A stretch of 64,000 nt of DNA, from positions 62,001-126,000 of the forward strand of contig JBFWSR010000003.1 in NCBI GenBank assembly GCA_050248275.1, written 5' to 3'. Source of the stretch: CAILZL01 sp050248275. Its GTDB lineage: Bacteria > Pseudomonadota > Gammaproteobacteria > Steroidobacterales > Steroidobacteraceae. Position 1 is the first letter of the stretch. Every line of letters begins with the position of its first letter. Shown piece after piece: positions 17,195-25,514 of this stretch. Made by a program: the position numbers and the translations under genes. The notes beneath the pieces were generated by a model. The model was not told where the DNA came from, made no database searches, and saw nothing but the letters and a program-made list of their open reading frames with translations.

Positions 17195-18013
17195 ATGAAG
17201 GCGTGGCAAGCTGCGATTGTTGTCTTATTGGGTGCGGTAGCGCTGGTGATTGCGTGGCGCGTTTACGGCACGCACACAGATCTTGCGGCGTGGCAACGTC
17301 ACGCAGCTCCTGGAGCCTTGTCGCGCGCTCACGCCGATCTGCAAGACAATTGCGCCGCGTGCCATACGTCGGTGGATGGTCCGGCCGATGCAAAATGCAT
17401 TGGCTGCCATGCCAACAACACGGCTCTATTGCAACGTCAGCCCACGGCGTTTCACGCCGAAATAGGCAGTTGCGCGCAGTGTCATGTTGAGCATCGAGGC
17501 GCTGACGCCGTCCTAACGGGCATGGACCATGTCGCACTGTCCCGCGCCGGGTTGAGAACGCTGGATGAAGCCGTCGGTAAGAATCAATTGGACGCGGGCA
17601 ACGATCTGCGTCGCTGGGTAAACGCAAATGACTCGCGCACCACACGAATGTCCCGTTATCCCGCCGTGAGTTCGCTGGAAGCAATCCTGAATTGCAGTAG
17701 CTGTCATGCGACAAAGGATACTCACTCCGGATTGTTCGGAACTGAATGTGCGAGTTGTCACGGCACCGCCAAATGGACAATCGATACGTTTCGGCATCCC
17801 TCCGCCAATTCGTTTGAGTGTGCGCAATGCCACCAGGCTCCGCCAAGCCACTACATGATGCACTTTGAGATGGTCTCAAAGAGAATTGCGGGTCAAACAG
17901 ATGCGCAGGTTGCTCAGTGTTGCGGAGTGGCGCAAGTGAGCCAGTGCTATCGCTGTCATCAAACCACCTCGTGGAACGACATCAAGGGGGTAGGATGGTA
18001 CCAACATCATTGA
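17195..18013 (+). CDS. Periplasmic multiheme cytochrome c, seven CXXCH motifs
   Basis: A 272-residue cytochrome with an uncleaved N-terminal helix (residues 4-24) that should anchor it to the inner membrane. Seven heme-attachment motifs are visible in order: CAACH, CIGCH, CAQCH, CSSCH, CASCH, CAQCH, CYRCH. Extra His residues could serve as distal ligands, as in cytochrome c3/c7-like proteins. ATG at 17195 is chosen because it gives the membrane anchor; the frame is open further upstream inside the diheme b gene. It should accept electrons from the diheme b protein. The terminal acceptor is unknown; copper or another metal ion is possible. Confidence 0.85.
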   Translation: MKAWQAAIVVLLGAVALVIAWRVYGTHTDLAAWQRHAAPGALSRAHADLQDNCAACHTSVDGPADAKCIGCHANNTALLQRQPTAFHAEIGSCAQCHVEHRGADAVLTGMDHVALSRAGLRTLDEAVGKNQLDAGNDLRRWVNANDSRTTRMSRYPAVSSLEAILNCSSCHATKDTHSGLFGTECASCHGTAKWTIDTFRHPSANSFECAQCHQAPPSHYMMHFEMVSKRIAGQTDAQVAQCCGVAQVSQCYRCHQTTSWNDIKGVGWYQHH

Positions 18014-18672
18014 CGCCGCCAGACGTAAAGTTTGATGACGTCTCGTCGATCGCTCTCGTATTGGCCATGTTGCACGTCAGCGCGCTGGTGCTGGGGCACG
18101 TGCTCGGCAATAAATCCGCGGAGCTTGGTCCGTTTATCTTTACCCTCACGGTTTTGAGTTTTCCCATCACCTTTCTGACGACCGACCTGCTGAACGAGCG
18201 CTGGGGTCGATCGGTTGCGCGCAGAGTCACTGTTATGTCTGTGCTATGTGTTGTGCTGGCGTTTGGACTGATCGAAATCGCACGCCAAATTCCCGCGGCG
18301 TCCGGCACGCATCTACCTTTGGGGGCATTCGAGCATGTGCTCGCCGTTCCCGCAGCCCATGTACTTGCGCTTCTCTCTGGATATGTTTGTGGACAATTGG
18401 CGGACATTCAGGTCTTCCACCGAGTGCGGAAGATCACTGGAAGCCGCCTGCTGTGGGTGCGAGTTGTGAGTAGCACGGCGATTGGCGAGGCCGTCGATGG
18501 CGTCACGGTCAGTGCGTTTCTCGTGGCCGCCCCAACCAGCGTCGTTGGTGCCACGCCGGTGTCAACGCTTTTGCATATCACTTGGGATCAGGCGGTCGTC
18601 AGAATGGCGTTAATGCTGGCGCTATTGCCGATGGTCTATTTCCTTCATCGGACTGGCAGGTATCGCCGGTAA
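17995..18672 (+). CDS. VUT-family transporter (queuosine precursor transporter-like, YhhQ)
   Basis: A 225-residue membrane protein with about six helices. The C-terminal half holds a GQLADIQVF segment, followed by a charged stretch and by VVSSTAIGEAVDGVTV, the polar helix typical of the vitamin-uptake/YhhQ family that imports queuosine precursors. The ATG at 17995 follows AAGGGGGTAGG and lies inside the last codons of the cytochrome gene (19 nt overlap), indicating coupling to the redox module. Transport of a queuosine precursor is the family role; a link to the cytochromes is unexplained. Confidence 0.8.
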   Translation: MVPTSLTPPDVKFDDVSSIALVLAMLHVSALVLGHVLGNKSAELGPFIFTLTVLSFPITFLTTDLLNERWGRSVARRVTVMSVLCVVLAFGLIEIARQIPAASGTHLPLGAFEHVLAVPAAHVLALLSGYVCGQLADIQVFHRVRKITGSRLLWVRVVSSTAIGEAVDGVTVSAFLVAAPTSVVGATPVSTLLHITWDQAVVRMALMLALLPMVYFLHRTGRYRR

Positions 18673-18716
18673 ACCGCCGCGGCGTATTGTTTCTACCAAA
18701 AAGGCGATTGCGTGGT

Positions 18717-20210
18717 CTAAAGCGGTGTCCAAGCGCGGCCATCGCGTTCGAGAAGCTGTTCCGCACTTTGAGGCCCCCACGAACCTGCCGAATACAGGGA
18801 TAGATCGTGTTTGGAATGACGCCAAAGTTCCATCACGGGTTCCAGCACCCGCCAAGCGTGTTCAATCCATTCCTGAGGCAGGAACAAAGCTTGATGCCCT
18901 TGCATCACATCGAGCAGCAGACGCGCGTACGCTTCCGGGGGTTCGCCGCCGAACTCATTGACGTAGTCGAATCGCAGCGCCGCCGATCTCACCCGCAGCC
19001 TTGGCCCGGGTGCCTTGGCTTCGAAGCGAAGCTCGATTCCTTCTTCGGGCTGTAGTCGAAAACGCAACAGGTTGGGCGACAACTGCTCGGCGAGCAAGGG
19101 ACGGAGCACTGACGTCGGCACCGCCTTGAATTGCACCACGATGTCGCTTGTGTGGCGCTCAAGGCGCTTGCCGGCGCGCAAATAGAACGGCACTCCCTGC
19201 CAGCGCCAGTTGTCCAACTCAAGTCGCATGGCGATAAAGGTTTCTATCAGCGACTCCTTCGCGATGCCGGCTTCTTCGCGATAGCCAATCACGTTTTGCG
19301 GGCCGATTCGGCCGCTGGCGTACTGCCCGCGTACAACGCGGCCGTCAAGGTTATCGGATACGAATGGCTTTACGGCTCCAAGGACTCGGGTCTTCTCGTC
19401 GCGCATGGAGCAATCTTCCATGGTGCAGGGCGGTTCCATCGCGGTGAGACACAGCAATTGCAGCAAATGGTTCTGCACCATGTCTCGCAACAGCCCGGTC
19501 TGGTCGAAATACCCGGCTCGCCGACCGACGCCGTCTGTTTCGGCGACAGTGATCTGTACATGATCGATGTAGTTTCTATTCCAAATCGGTTCGCAGATGG
19601 TATTGGCAAAGCGAAAGACCAGCAGATTCTGTACAGTCTCTTTGCCGAGATAGTGGTCGATCCGATAGATTTGCGATTCTCTAAACGCTGCGCTCAGCTC
19701 CTTGTTCATCTGCCGTGCACTCGCAAGATCGCTTCCAAAGGGCTTTTCAAGCACGGCACGAACCCAGCCGTCGGGCTTTTCGTGGGAGAGTCCGCTTTCG
19801 CCCAGGCGCTCTATGACCGTCATTGCCAGTTGCGGCGGCGTCGCAAAGTAAAACATGCGTTTTGCGTTTACCGCGTGTAAGCGGTCAAGCTCCAGTAGGC
19901 GCGCCGCTAGCGCCTTGTATGCGTCGGCGTCGTCGTAGTCCGAAATTTGGTAGAAACAACGCGCGAGCAAATCGCCAACCTCGGTATTGCTCGTTTCGAG
20001 CGCATTGCGGGCGCGTACGCGGAAAGATTCGTCATCAAGTTCCGTTCGCGCGACGCCGAGAATATAGCTGCGCTCATTCAGCAACCCTTCTGCATGCAGA
20101 CGGAAAAGCGCCGGCAGTAATTTGCGAGCAGCCAGATCGCCAGACGCTCCAAAAATAACAATCGCGCAAGCGTCCGGCTTGGCTTGGGCGAGGTCATCTA
20201 TCCCGAACAT
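18717..20210 (-). CDS. zwf: Glucose-6-phosphate dehydrogenase
   Basis: A 497-residue enzyme of the oxidative pentose phosphate branch that oxidises glucose-6-phosphate to 6-phosphogluconolactone and makes NADPH. It has the dinucleotide motif IFGASGDLAARKL, the substrate motif RIDHYLGKE, and the usual C-terminal domain. The ATG at 20210 overlaps the gnd stop (GTGATG arrangement); a GTG at 20213 is an alternative start. It is the last gene of the minus-strand copper/pentose phosphate operon. Length is normal. No 6-phosphogluconolactonase gene is in the window. Confidence 0.96.
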   Translation of the reverse strand: MFGIDDLAQAKPDACAIVIFGASGDLAARKLLPALFRLHAEGLLNERSYILGVARTELDDESFRVRARNALETSNTEVGDLLARCFYQISDYDDADAYKALAARLLELDRLHAVNAKRMFYFATPPQLAMTVIERLGESGLSHEKPDGWVRAVLEKPFGSDLASARQMNKELSAAFRESQIYRIDHYLGKETVQNLLVFRFANTICEPIWNRNYIDHVQITVAETDGVGRRAGYFDQTGLLRDMVQNHLLQLLCLTAMEPPCTMEDCSMRDEKTRVLGAVKPFVSDNLDGRVVRGQYASGRIGPQNVIGYREEAGIAKESLIETFIAMRLELDNWRWQGVPFYLRAGKRLERHTSDIVVQFKAVPTSVLRPLLAEQLSPNLLRFRLQPEEGIELRFEAKAPGPRLRVRSAALRFDYVNEFGGEPPEAYARLLLDVMQGHQALFLPQEWIEHAWRVLEPVMELWRHSKHDLSLYSAGSWGPQSAEQLLERDGRAWTPL

Positions 20211-21145
20211 CACGCGCTTTGGTCGGTCACTGTGGAAGGCGACTCGCGGTCGGCCGGCGTTACTGCGTGTCCGCCAAACTCACGTCGCAATGCGGCTAGC
20301 ACGCGTAAACCAAACCCGTCTTCCTGACGTGAAGCAAATCGTTGAAACACAGCGGCCGTGATCGCTGGCACCGGGACCCCCAACTCGACCGCTTGCTGCA
20401 CGGTCCAACGTCCTTCTCCTGAATCGTCTACTCGAGCCTTCAACGACGCCAGCTGTGGATCGCGATCGAGCGCTCTCTCCATCAGTTCTAGTAGCCACGA
20501 ACGAACTACACTGCCGCGATTCCACAACGCTGCAACGGCTTTGAGATCGTAGTGAAGTTCACTGGCATTAAGCAGTTCGAAGCCCTCGGCGTAGGCCTGC
20601 ATCAATCCGTATTCGATGCCGTTGTGTGTCATCTTGAGGAAGTGGCCTGCGCCAACAGGACCGGCATGCAGAAAGCCGTCTTCGGGCGCCAGTGTATTAA
20701 GCAGCGGTTCGATGCGCCGCACGTCGGCGGCATCGCCTCCTACCATCGTGCAATAGCCGTTCTTTAATCCCCATATGCCGCCACTTACACCGGCGTCGAT
20801 GAATCCAATGCGATGGGCGCGCAGCTTTTCGGCTCTACGTTGGGCATCGCGAAAGTGGCCGTTTGCACCATCCACGATGAGATCTCCTGGTGCAAGGAGT
20901 GCAGCGAGTTGGTTCAGGTGGTCGTCCACAATTTGACCGGCCGGCAACATGAGCCACACGACTCGTGGAGCAGCCAGGCGCTCCACGAGCGATGCAAGTG
21001 TGGGTGCTGCGACAGCGCCGTGGTCGGCAATCGCTTCGGCTTTTTGCGCACTACGGTTATACGCAACTACCGTATGCTTTCCGCCGAGCCAGCGGCGTGC
21101 CATATTGAATCCCATCCGCCCGAGTCCAATGAGGCCGATCTGCAT
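20210..21145 (-). CDS. gnd: 6-phosphogluconate dehydrogenase, short decarboxylating type
   Basis: A 311-residue enzyme that converts 6-phosphogluconate to ribulose-5-phosphate and CO2 with reduction of NAD(P). It starts with the Rossmann motif GLGRMGFNMARRW. It has the GVSGG substrate segment and the catalytic-lysine region KMTHNGIEYG. It is the short form (about 300 residues), not the 470-residue GndA of E. coli; short forms often prefer NAD. Its stop overlaps the zwf start and its start is 9 nt after the tal stop, so the three are coupled. Confidence 0.94.
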   Translation of the reverse strand: MQIGLIGLGRMGFNMARRWLGGKHTVVAYNRSAQKAEAIADHGAVAAPTLASLVERLAAPRVVWLMLPAGQIVDDHLNQLAALLAPGDLIVDGANGHFRDAQRRAEKLRAHRIGFIDAGVSGGIWGLKNGYCTMVGGDAADVRRIEPLLNTLAPEDGFLHAGPVGAGHFLKMTHNGIEYGLMQAYAEGFELLNASELHYDLKAVAALWNRGSVVRSWLLELMERALDRDPQLASLKARVDDSGEGRWTVQQAVELGVPVPAITAAVFQRFASRQEDGFGLRVLAALRREFGGHAVTPADRESPSTVTDQSA

Positions 21146-21154
21146 ACGTGACTC

Positions 21155-22303
21155 CTAGGTGGCAGTAGGGTAAGTGGACTTATGAACGATGGATGCAATT
21201 AGCGAATCGAAGGCATCGGCAAAGAGCTTCACGCCCTCACGTTCCAATTGTTCGGATGTCGCGCGTAGATCCACGCCTAGCCGCTGCAACTCGCTGAGCA
21301 CGTGCGTGGATTCCGTCTGAACATTCGAGTCGGCCAAATTGCGATGCACAGCACCGTGATCCCGGAACGCGGCCAGCGTCTGCGGCGGCAATGTATTGAC
21401 GGTCTGGGCGGTCACTAGGTCTTCGACATAGACTACGTCGCGATATGCGGAGCTTTTCGGGCTGGTGCTTGCCCATAAGGGTCTTTGCGCAATCGCGCCA
21501 CGCGCGGCGAGGGCTCGAAAACGCGCGCTTGCGCGCATGGCGAGAAACCGGCTGTAGGCGTTGGCGGCATTGGCAATCGCGACAGCGCCTTGCAGTTGGG
21601 CCGTTGCGCTGTTCTTCTGCAATACGGGATCCAACGCCGCATCCACTCTGCTGATGAAAAAGCTCGCCACGGATGAGGTTCGCGACAATGTCGGCGCGTC
21701 CTCGCATATCGCAGCTTCCAGGCCACCTAGCCACGCGTCCAATACTTGTTCGTATCGTTCGACGGAGAAGATCAGCGTCACATTGACGTTGATCCCTTCA
21801 GCAATGGCGCTCGTGATCGCCGGTAACGCTGCCGCGGTCGCAGGAATCTTGATCATTACGTTCGGCCGCGCCACGGCGTTAAAGAGGCGGCGCGCTTCAA
21901 GCAGTGTCGCCGTCGCGTCGTCCGCCAAATGGGGATTGACTTCGAGAGACACGTAACCGTCTCGCGTCTGAGTTCGCTCGTACACCGGGGCTAGAAGGTC
22001 GCAGGCATCGCGAATGTCGGCGATAGCAAGCGCCTCGTAAATTTGTAGCGCTGTCATCCCTTGGCGCGCAAGGGCGGAAATCTCTTTCTCGTACGCGGTG
22101 CCGTTGGAGATCGCCTTCTGAAAGAGCGATGGATTCGACGTGACGCCGGCAATCCCATCCACGGCGATCAATCTCGCGAGGTCACCGGAACGCAACAAGT
22201 CTCGTGTGATGAAGTCCAGCCACACGCTCTGGCCGGCAGCGTTTAGGAGGTGGAGTCGATTCGGCTTGGACGACGCTATTTTTAAACTCGAATCGGTACT
22301 CAT
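21155..22303 (-). CDS. tal: Transaldolase
   Basis: A 382-residue transaldolase of the longer actinobacterial/cyanobacterial type. It interconverts sedoheptulose-7-phosphate plus glyceraldehyde-3-phosphate and erythrose-4-phosphate plus fructose-6-phosphate. Visible motifs are VTSNPSLFQKAIS, the Schiff-base lysine region MIKIPATAAALPAI, and NVTLIFSVERY. The ATG at 22303 is preferred over an in-frame upstream start at 22342, which would overlap the end of copB. It lies 29 nt after copB and 9 nt before gnd. Confidence 0.94.
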   Translation of the reverse strand: MSTDSSLKIASSKPNRLHLLNAAGQSVWLDFITRDLLRSGDLARLIAVDGIAGVTSNPSLFQKAISNGTAYEKEISALARQGMTALQIYEALAIADIRDACDLLAPVYERTQTRDGYVSLEVNPHLADDATATLLEARRLFNAVARPNVMIKIPATAAALPAITSAIAEGINVNVTLIFSVERYEQVLDAWLGGLEAAICEDAPTLSRTSSVASFFISRVDAALDPVLQKNSATAQLQGAVAIANAANAYSRFLAMRASARFRALAARGAIAQRPLWASTSPKSSAYRDVVYVEDLVTAQTVNTLPPQTLAAFRDHGAVHRNLADSNVQTESTHVLSELQRLGVDLRATSEQLEREGVKLFADAFDSLIASIVHKSTYPTAT

Positions 22304-22332
22304 GGGTTGTCTCGTAGAGGGGCAAGCGCGCC

Positions 22333-23352
22333 TTAAAACCAAGCCCTGACACCGGCCACGAAGCGGTGCTCATTCACGGGGTCGCCTGCTTCGCGCCGCA
22401 ACTCGGCCGTGCCCGAAAAGGATCGCTCCCACACGTAGCCAACGTACGGCGCAAACTTGCGATGGATTTCATATCGCAAACGCAACCCGACTTCGACATT
22501 CCCAAGACCGGCGCCGAGCCTACGCTCCTCTTCGGATTTGCTCGACGCGTTTGCTTCGAGGTTGGGCGTCAGAATCAGACGATTCGTACAGCGAACGTCA
22601 TAGGCGATCTTGAACCTGGCCGCCAGCCTGCCGTCGTCACCGAGGTAGGCGGTGGCTTCGATGAGAGCCCAGTACGGAGCTATGCCTTCGACGCCCGCCG
22701 CTAGGTAGGTGTGCGCACCCGCACCGAAATCCTGGCGAATGCCGAGCTGCGTGCCCCAGAAAGCCGAAAGCGGGCGCCACCACAGTATCTCGCCACTGGT
22801 TGTGGGGTCGAGTTCGTCTGGAATCTTCAATCCTTGCGTGCGCAACCACAGTTTGTTGTTGTCATCGCCGTAGTTTGCTTGCGCGTTCCACGCGAAGCCA
22901 TCGCCCTCGTTTCCGGACAAAAACTCCAATTCATCGCCCGAAGCCCAGCCATAGACGATCTGATCGCTGGTCTCTCGCCCTGGCATCCCGGTGTATTCAT
23001 AACCTTCCGCATAGGAATGAGGATCGCGTGCATCGGCGGAAGCGCGTCCACCTTGCATCGGCGCCATGGGCATCGACTCTTTTTGCCCCGCTTGCTCCAC
23101 CGACGTTGCCGGAGGCGTCGCACCGGCTGCGTCACCATGTGTCGAGTGATCCGGCGGGGCTTTGGTTGGAGCGTCTGTTGCCGGTGTCGGATTTGCATGC
23201 TGAGCGTGCTCATCCTGAGTGCGAGTGTCTTGGGCAACGGCACCATTGCCGTATAGAAATATAGCGCACAGCGACAGGATCGCGGTCTTGACCACGCACA
23301 CAACACGCGTCGAGCAGGGAGACAACGGACGCGCCCTTGCGACTGCGTTCAT
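22333..23352 (-). CDS. copB: Outer-membrane copper resistance protein CopB
   Basis: A 339-residue CopB family protein predicted to form an outer-membrane beta-barrel that binds or passes copper. It has a signal peptide (to about residue 40) and a His/Met-rich segment (residues 45-110, with MPMAPMQGG). A barrel domain follows with WASGDELEFLSGNEG, YVGYVWER and the final RFVAGVRAWF, an aromatic outer-membrane C-terminus. The start overlaps the copA stop by 4 nt. The CopA/CopB pair is the standard periplasmic/outer-membrane copper defence. Confidence 0.94.
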   Translation of the reverse strand: MNAVARARPLSPCSTRVVCVVKTAILSLCAIFLYGNGAVAQDTRTQDEHAQHANPTPATDAPTKAPPDHSTHGDAAGATPPATSVEQAGQKESMPMAPMQGGRASADARDPHSYAEGYEYTGMPGRETSDQIVYGWASGDELEFLSGNEGDGFAWNAQANYGDDNNKLWLRTQGLKIPDELDPTTSGEILWWRPLSAFWGTQLGIRQDFGAGAHTYLAAGVEGIAPYWALIEATAYLGDDGRLAARFKIAYDVRCTNRLILTPNLEANASSKSEEERRLGAGLGNVEVGLRLRYEIHRKFAPYVGYVWERSFSGTAELRREAGDPVNEHRFVAGVRAWF

Positions 23353-25055
23353 GCGATCACCACTTCGCGAAACATCCCGGCCGCCATGTGATAGAGCAGA
23401 TGGCAGTGAAAAGCCCAGCGACCCGGAGCGTCGGCGGTTACCGCAAAAGAGAGTCGCTGTGCCGGTTGCACCGAGACGGTGTGCTTACGAACCTGAAATG
23501 CTCCGTCGGGCGATTCGAGCTCCGACCACACTCCATGCAAGTGCATCGGATGCGTCATTGTCGTGTCGTTCACCAGAACAACGCGTAGTCGCTCGCCCTC
23601 GCGAAAATGAATCGGCTTCGCCTCGCTGAGTTTCAAGCCGTCGATCGACCACTGGAAACGTTCCATATTACCTGTGAGATGGAGTTCGATTTGGCGATCG
23701 GGCTGACGCCCATCGAGCGCGCCACCCGTCGTGCGCAAATCGGCGTACGTGAGCACGCGACGGCCGTTGTTGCGCAGATTGATGCCGGGATCGTCGAGAT
23801 TGACGCGGGGATAATCCACACGCATATCGACCGCAGGACCGTATTCGGTTCGGGCATGATTCGACTTCTGCGCGCGAGGCCCCGCGCCATGCAGTGTATG
23901 GCCCCCCGAGCTTGCTGCGCTGCCCGTCATCGAAGCCATCGCACCCATCATGTCGGCGTCCGTCAGCCACGTGGGTGCGTCGAGTGACGGTACTTCGGCC
24001 TTCATGCCAACGCGCGGCGCCAACGTGCCGCGCGCGTAGCCAGTACGATCCATGGACTGCGCAAAGATCGTGTAGGCGCGCTCATCCGGTATGCGTACGA
24101 TCACATCGTAGGTCTCCCCGGGACCAATGCGGAATTCATCGACTTCGACTGGCTCGACCTCCTGGCCGTCGGTGGAAACTACTGTGAGCTTGAGGCCCGG
24201 GATGCGCACATCGAAATAGGTTGCCGTGCCTGCTCCGATGAAGCGCAGGCGCACGCGTTCTCCCGCGTGAGCGATGCCGGTCCAGTTCGCCGCAGGCGAT
24301 GCGCCATTAAAAAGATAAGTGTAAGTCGCGGCCGATACATCGCTGTAGTCAGTAGGATTCATTCGCGACCCGTTCCACATACTACGACGGGCAAGTGCGC
24401 CGGAAATCCCGACACGCGACAGATCGGAGAAAAGATTCTGTACTGTAGGCAACCCAAAGTTGTAGTAGCTGCCCATCTTCTTCAGGTTCAGATAGACCTG
24501 TAGCGGCTCCTCGTCGGTCCAATCGCTGAGCAGCACGGCATAGTCGCGATCTGCACGCCTCTGCGGTTCGCGCGGTTCGACGATTAACGCGCCGTAGAGT
24601 CCAGTCTGTTCATGCAAGGTGTGCGCGTGATACCAATACGTGCCGCTTTGACGAACGGTAAATCGGTAAGCGAACGTGGCGCCGGGGGCAATTCCGGGGA
24701 AACTGATGCCAGGTACGCCGTCCATGTCCGCAGGAAGAATCAGGCCGTGCCAATGAATGCTCGTCATCTCATCGAGCCGGTTCGTTACGCGCAACGTGAT
24801 CGTATCGCCTTCGCGAACTCGCAACACAGGCGCGGGGACTTGTCCGTTCACTGCCGTCGCAACTGAGCGCTGTCCCGTGAAATTCACCGGTAGCTCTGTA
24901 ATTTCGAGATCGAATTCCGTGCCCGTGAGTTCGGTCTGGGGCGCGGCCGCTGCGAGCGCACGTGTCGCTGAGGCGCTCATCGCGCCAAGTGCGACTGCGG
25001 AGGCCGCGCCTTGCACGAATCTCCTGCGAGTGCATGGAATGAGACTGCGATTCAT
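23349..25055 (-). CDS. copA: Periplasmic multicopper oxidase CopA
   Basis: A 568-residue multicopper oxidase that oxidises Cu+ and sequesters copper in the periplasm. A Tat signal (CTRRRFVQGAA) shows it is exported folded. Copper motifs are HWHG, YWYHAH, HPMHLHG and HCHLLYHMAAGM (T1, T2 and T3 sites). A Met/His stretch near residue 380 (MMGAMASMTG) is typical of the PcoA/CopA group. ATG at 25055 has GGAG seven bases upstream and starts directly at the Tat signal; the frame is open to 25289 but would run into the lipoprotein gene. It overlaps copB by 4 nt. Confidence 0.95.
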   Translation of the reverse strand: MNRSLIPCTRRRFVQGAASAVALGAMSASATRALAAAAPQTELTGTEFDLEITELPVNFTGQRSVATAVNGQVPAPVLRVREGDTITLRVTNRLDEMTSIHWHGLILPADMDGVPGISFPGIAPGATFAYRFTVRQSGTYWYHAHTLHEQTGLYGALIVEPREPQRRADRDYAVLLSDWTDEEPLQVYLNLKKMGSYYNFGLPTVQNLFSDLSRVGISGALARRSMWNGSRMNPTDYSDVSAATYTYLFNGASPAANWTGIAHAGERVRLRFIGAGTATYFDVRIPGLKLTVVSTDGQEVEPVEVDEFRIGPGETYDVIVRIPDERAYTIFAQSMDRTGYARGTLAPRVGMKAEVPSLDAPTWLTDADMMGAMASMTGSAASSGGHTLHGAGPRAQKSNHARTEYGPAVDMRVDYPRVNLDDPGINLRNNGRRVLTYADLRTTGGALDGRQPDRQIELHLTGNMERFQWSIDGLKLSEAKPIHFREGERLRVVLVNDTTMTHPMHLHGVWSELESPDGAFQVRKHTVSVQPAQRLSFAVTADAPGRWAFHCHLLYHMAAGMFREVVIA

Positions 25056-25083
25056 GATCCGCTCCAAAGTTGGACCCGAAGTG

Positions 25084-25506
25084 CTATTCAGAGTGGGTCC
25101 GTGTGCGCTCGGCTTCATCGGCCATCTGCCGGTGCCATTGCGCCATGGCTCGATAGTGGCCCGCACTGGATTCATGATCGACCGCCAACCCATCGAAATG
25201 TGGTCCTGTAGCCGGACCCATCGGATGCGGACCCGCCCGCCAGCGGCGCTCATATTGTTCTCGCCGTTCGCGTTCGTTAGTACTCCCATTCTGCGCTGTT
25301 TCTGCTAGAGAATCATAGTACGTCGCAAGGTCGCGATGATCGCTCGGCGTATTCGCCTGCTCTATTTTTTGCTGCAAATTGGCGTCCGTGACGCTGCTGG
25401 GCGCCCCGCCTTCCGTTTTTTTGTTGCAGCCGGCAAGCGCCAATGCGCCGGACAGTAAGACGATGAGCAGCGTATGCAGCGATCTAAATTGAATTGAAGT
25501 GTTCAT
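25084..25506 (-). CDS. Lipoprotein with His-spaced helices, function unknown
   Basis: A 140-residue protein with a signal peptide and lipobox LAGC at about residue 27. The mature part is helical, with DHRDLATYYDSLAE and DHESSAGHYRAMAQWHRQMADE, a repeated pattern of His, Ala and Tyr. A similar pattern occurs in the two periplasmic proteins at 31228 and 31923 (EHEAAASSYTKEAA; KHCENLSKEYSKAA), so they may form one family. It lies 8 nt after the Met-rich protein gene and 28 nt before copA, so it belongs to the copper operon. Metal binding is likely but inferred. Confidence 0.7.
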   Translation of the reverse strand: MNTSIQFRSLHTLLIVLLSGALALAGCNKKTEGGAPSSVTDANLQQKIEQANTPSDHRDLATYYDSLAETAQNGSTNERERREQYERRWRAGPHPMGPATGPHFDGLAVDHESSAGHYRAMAQWHRQMADEAERTRTHSE

Positions 25507-25514
25507 GGTCGTAC

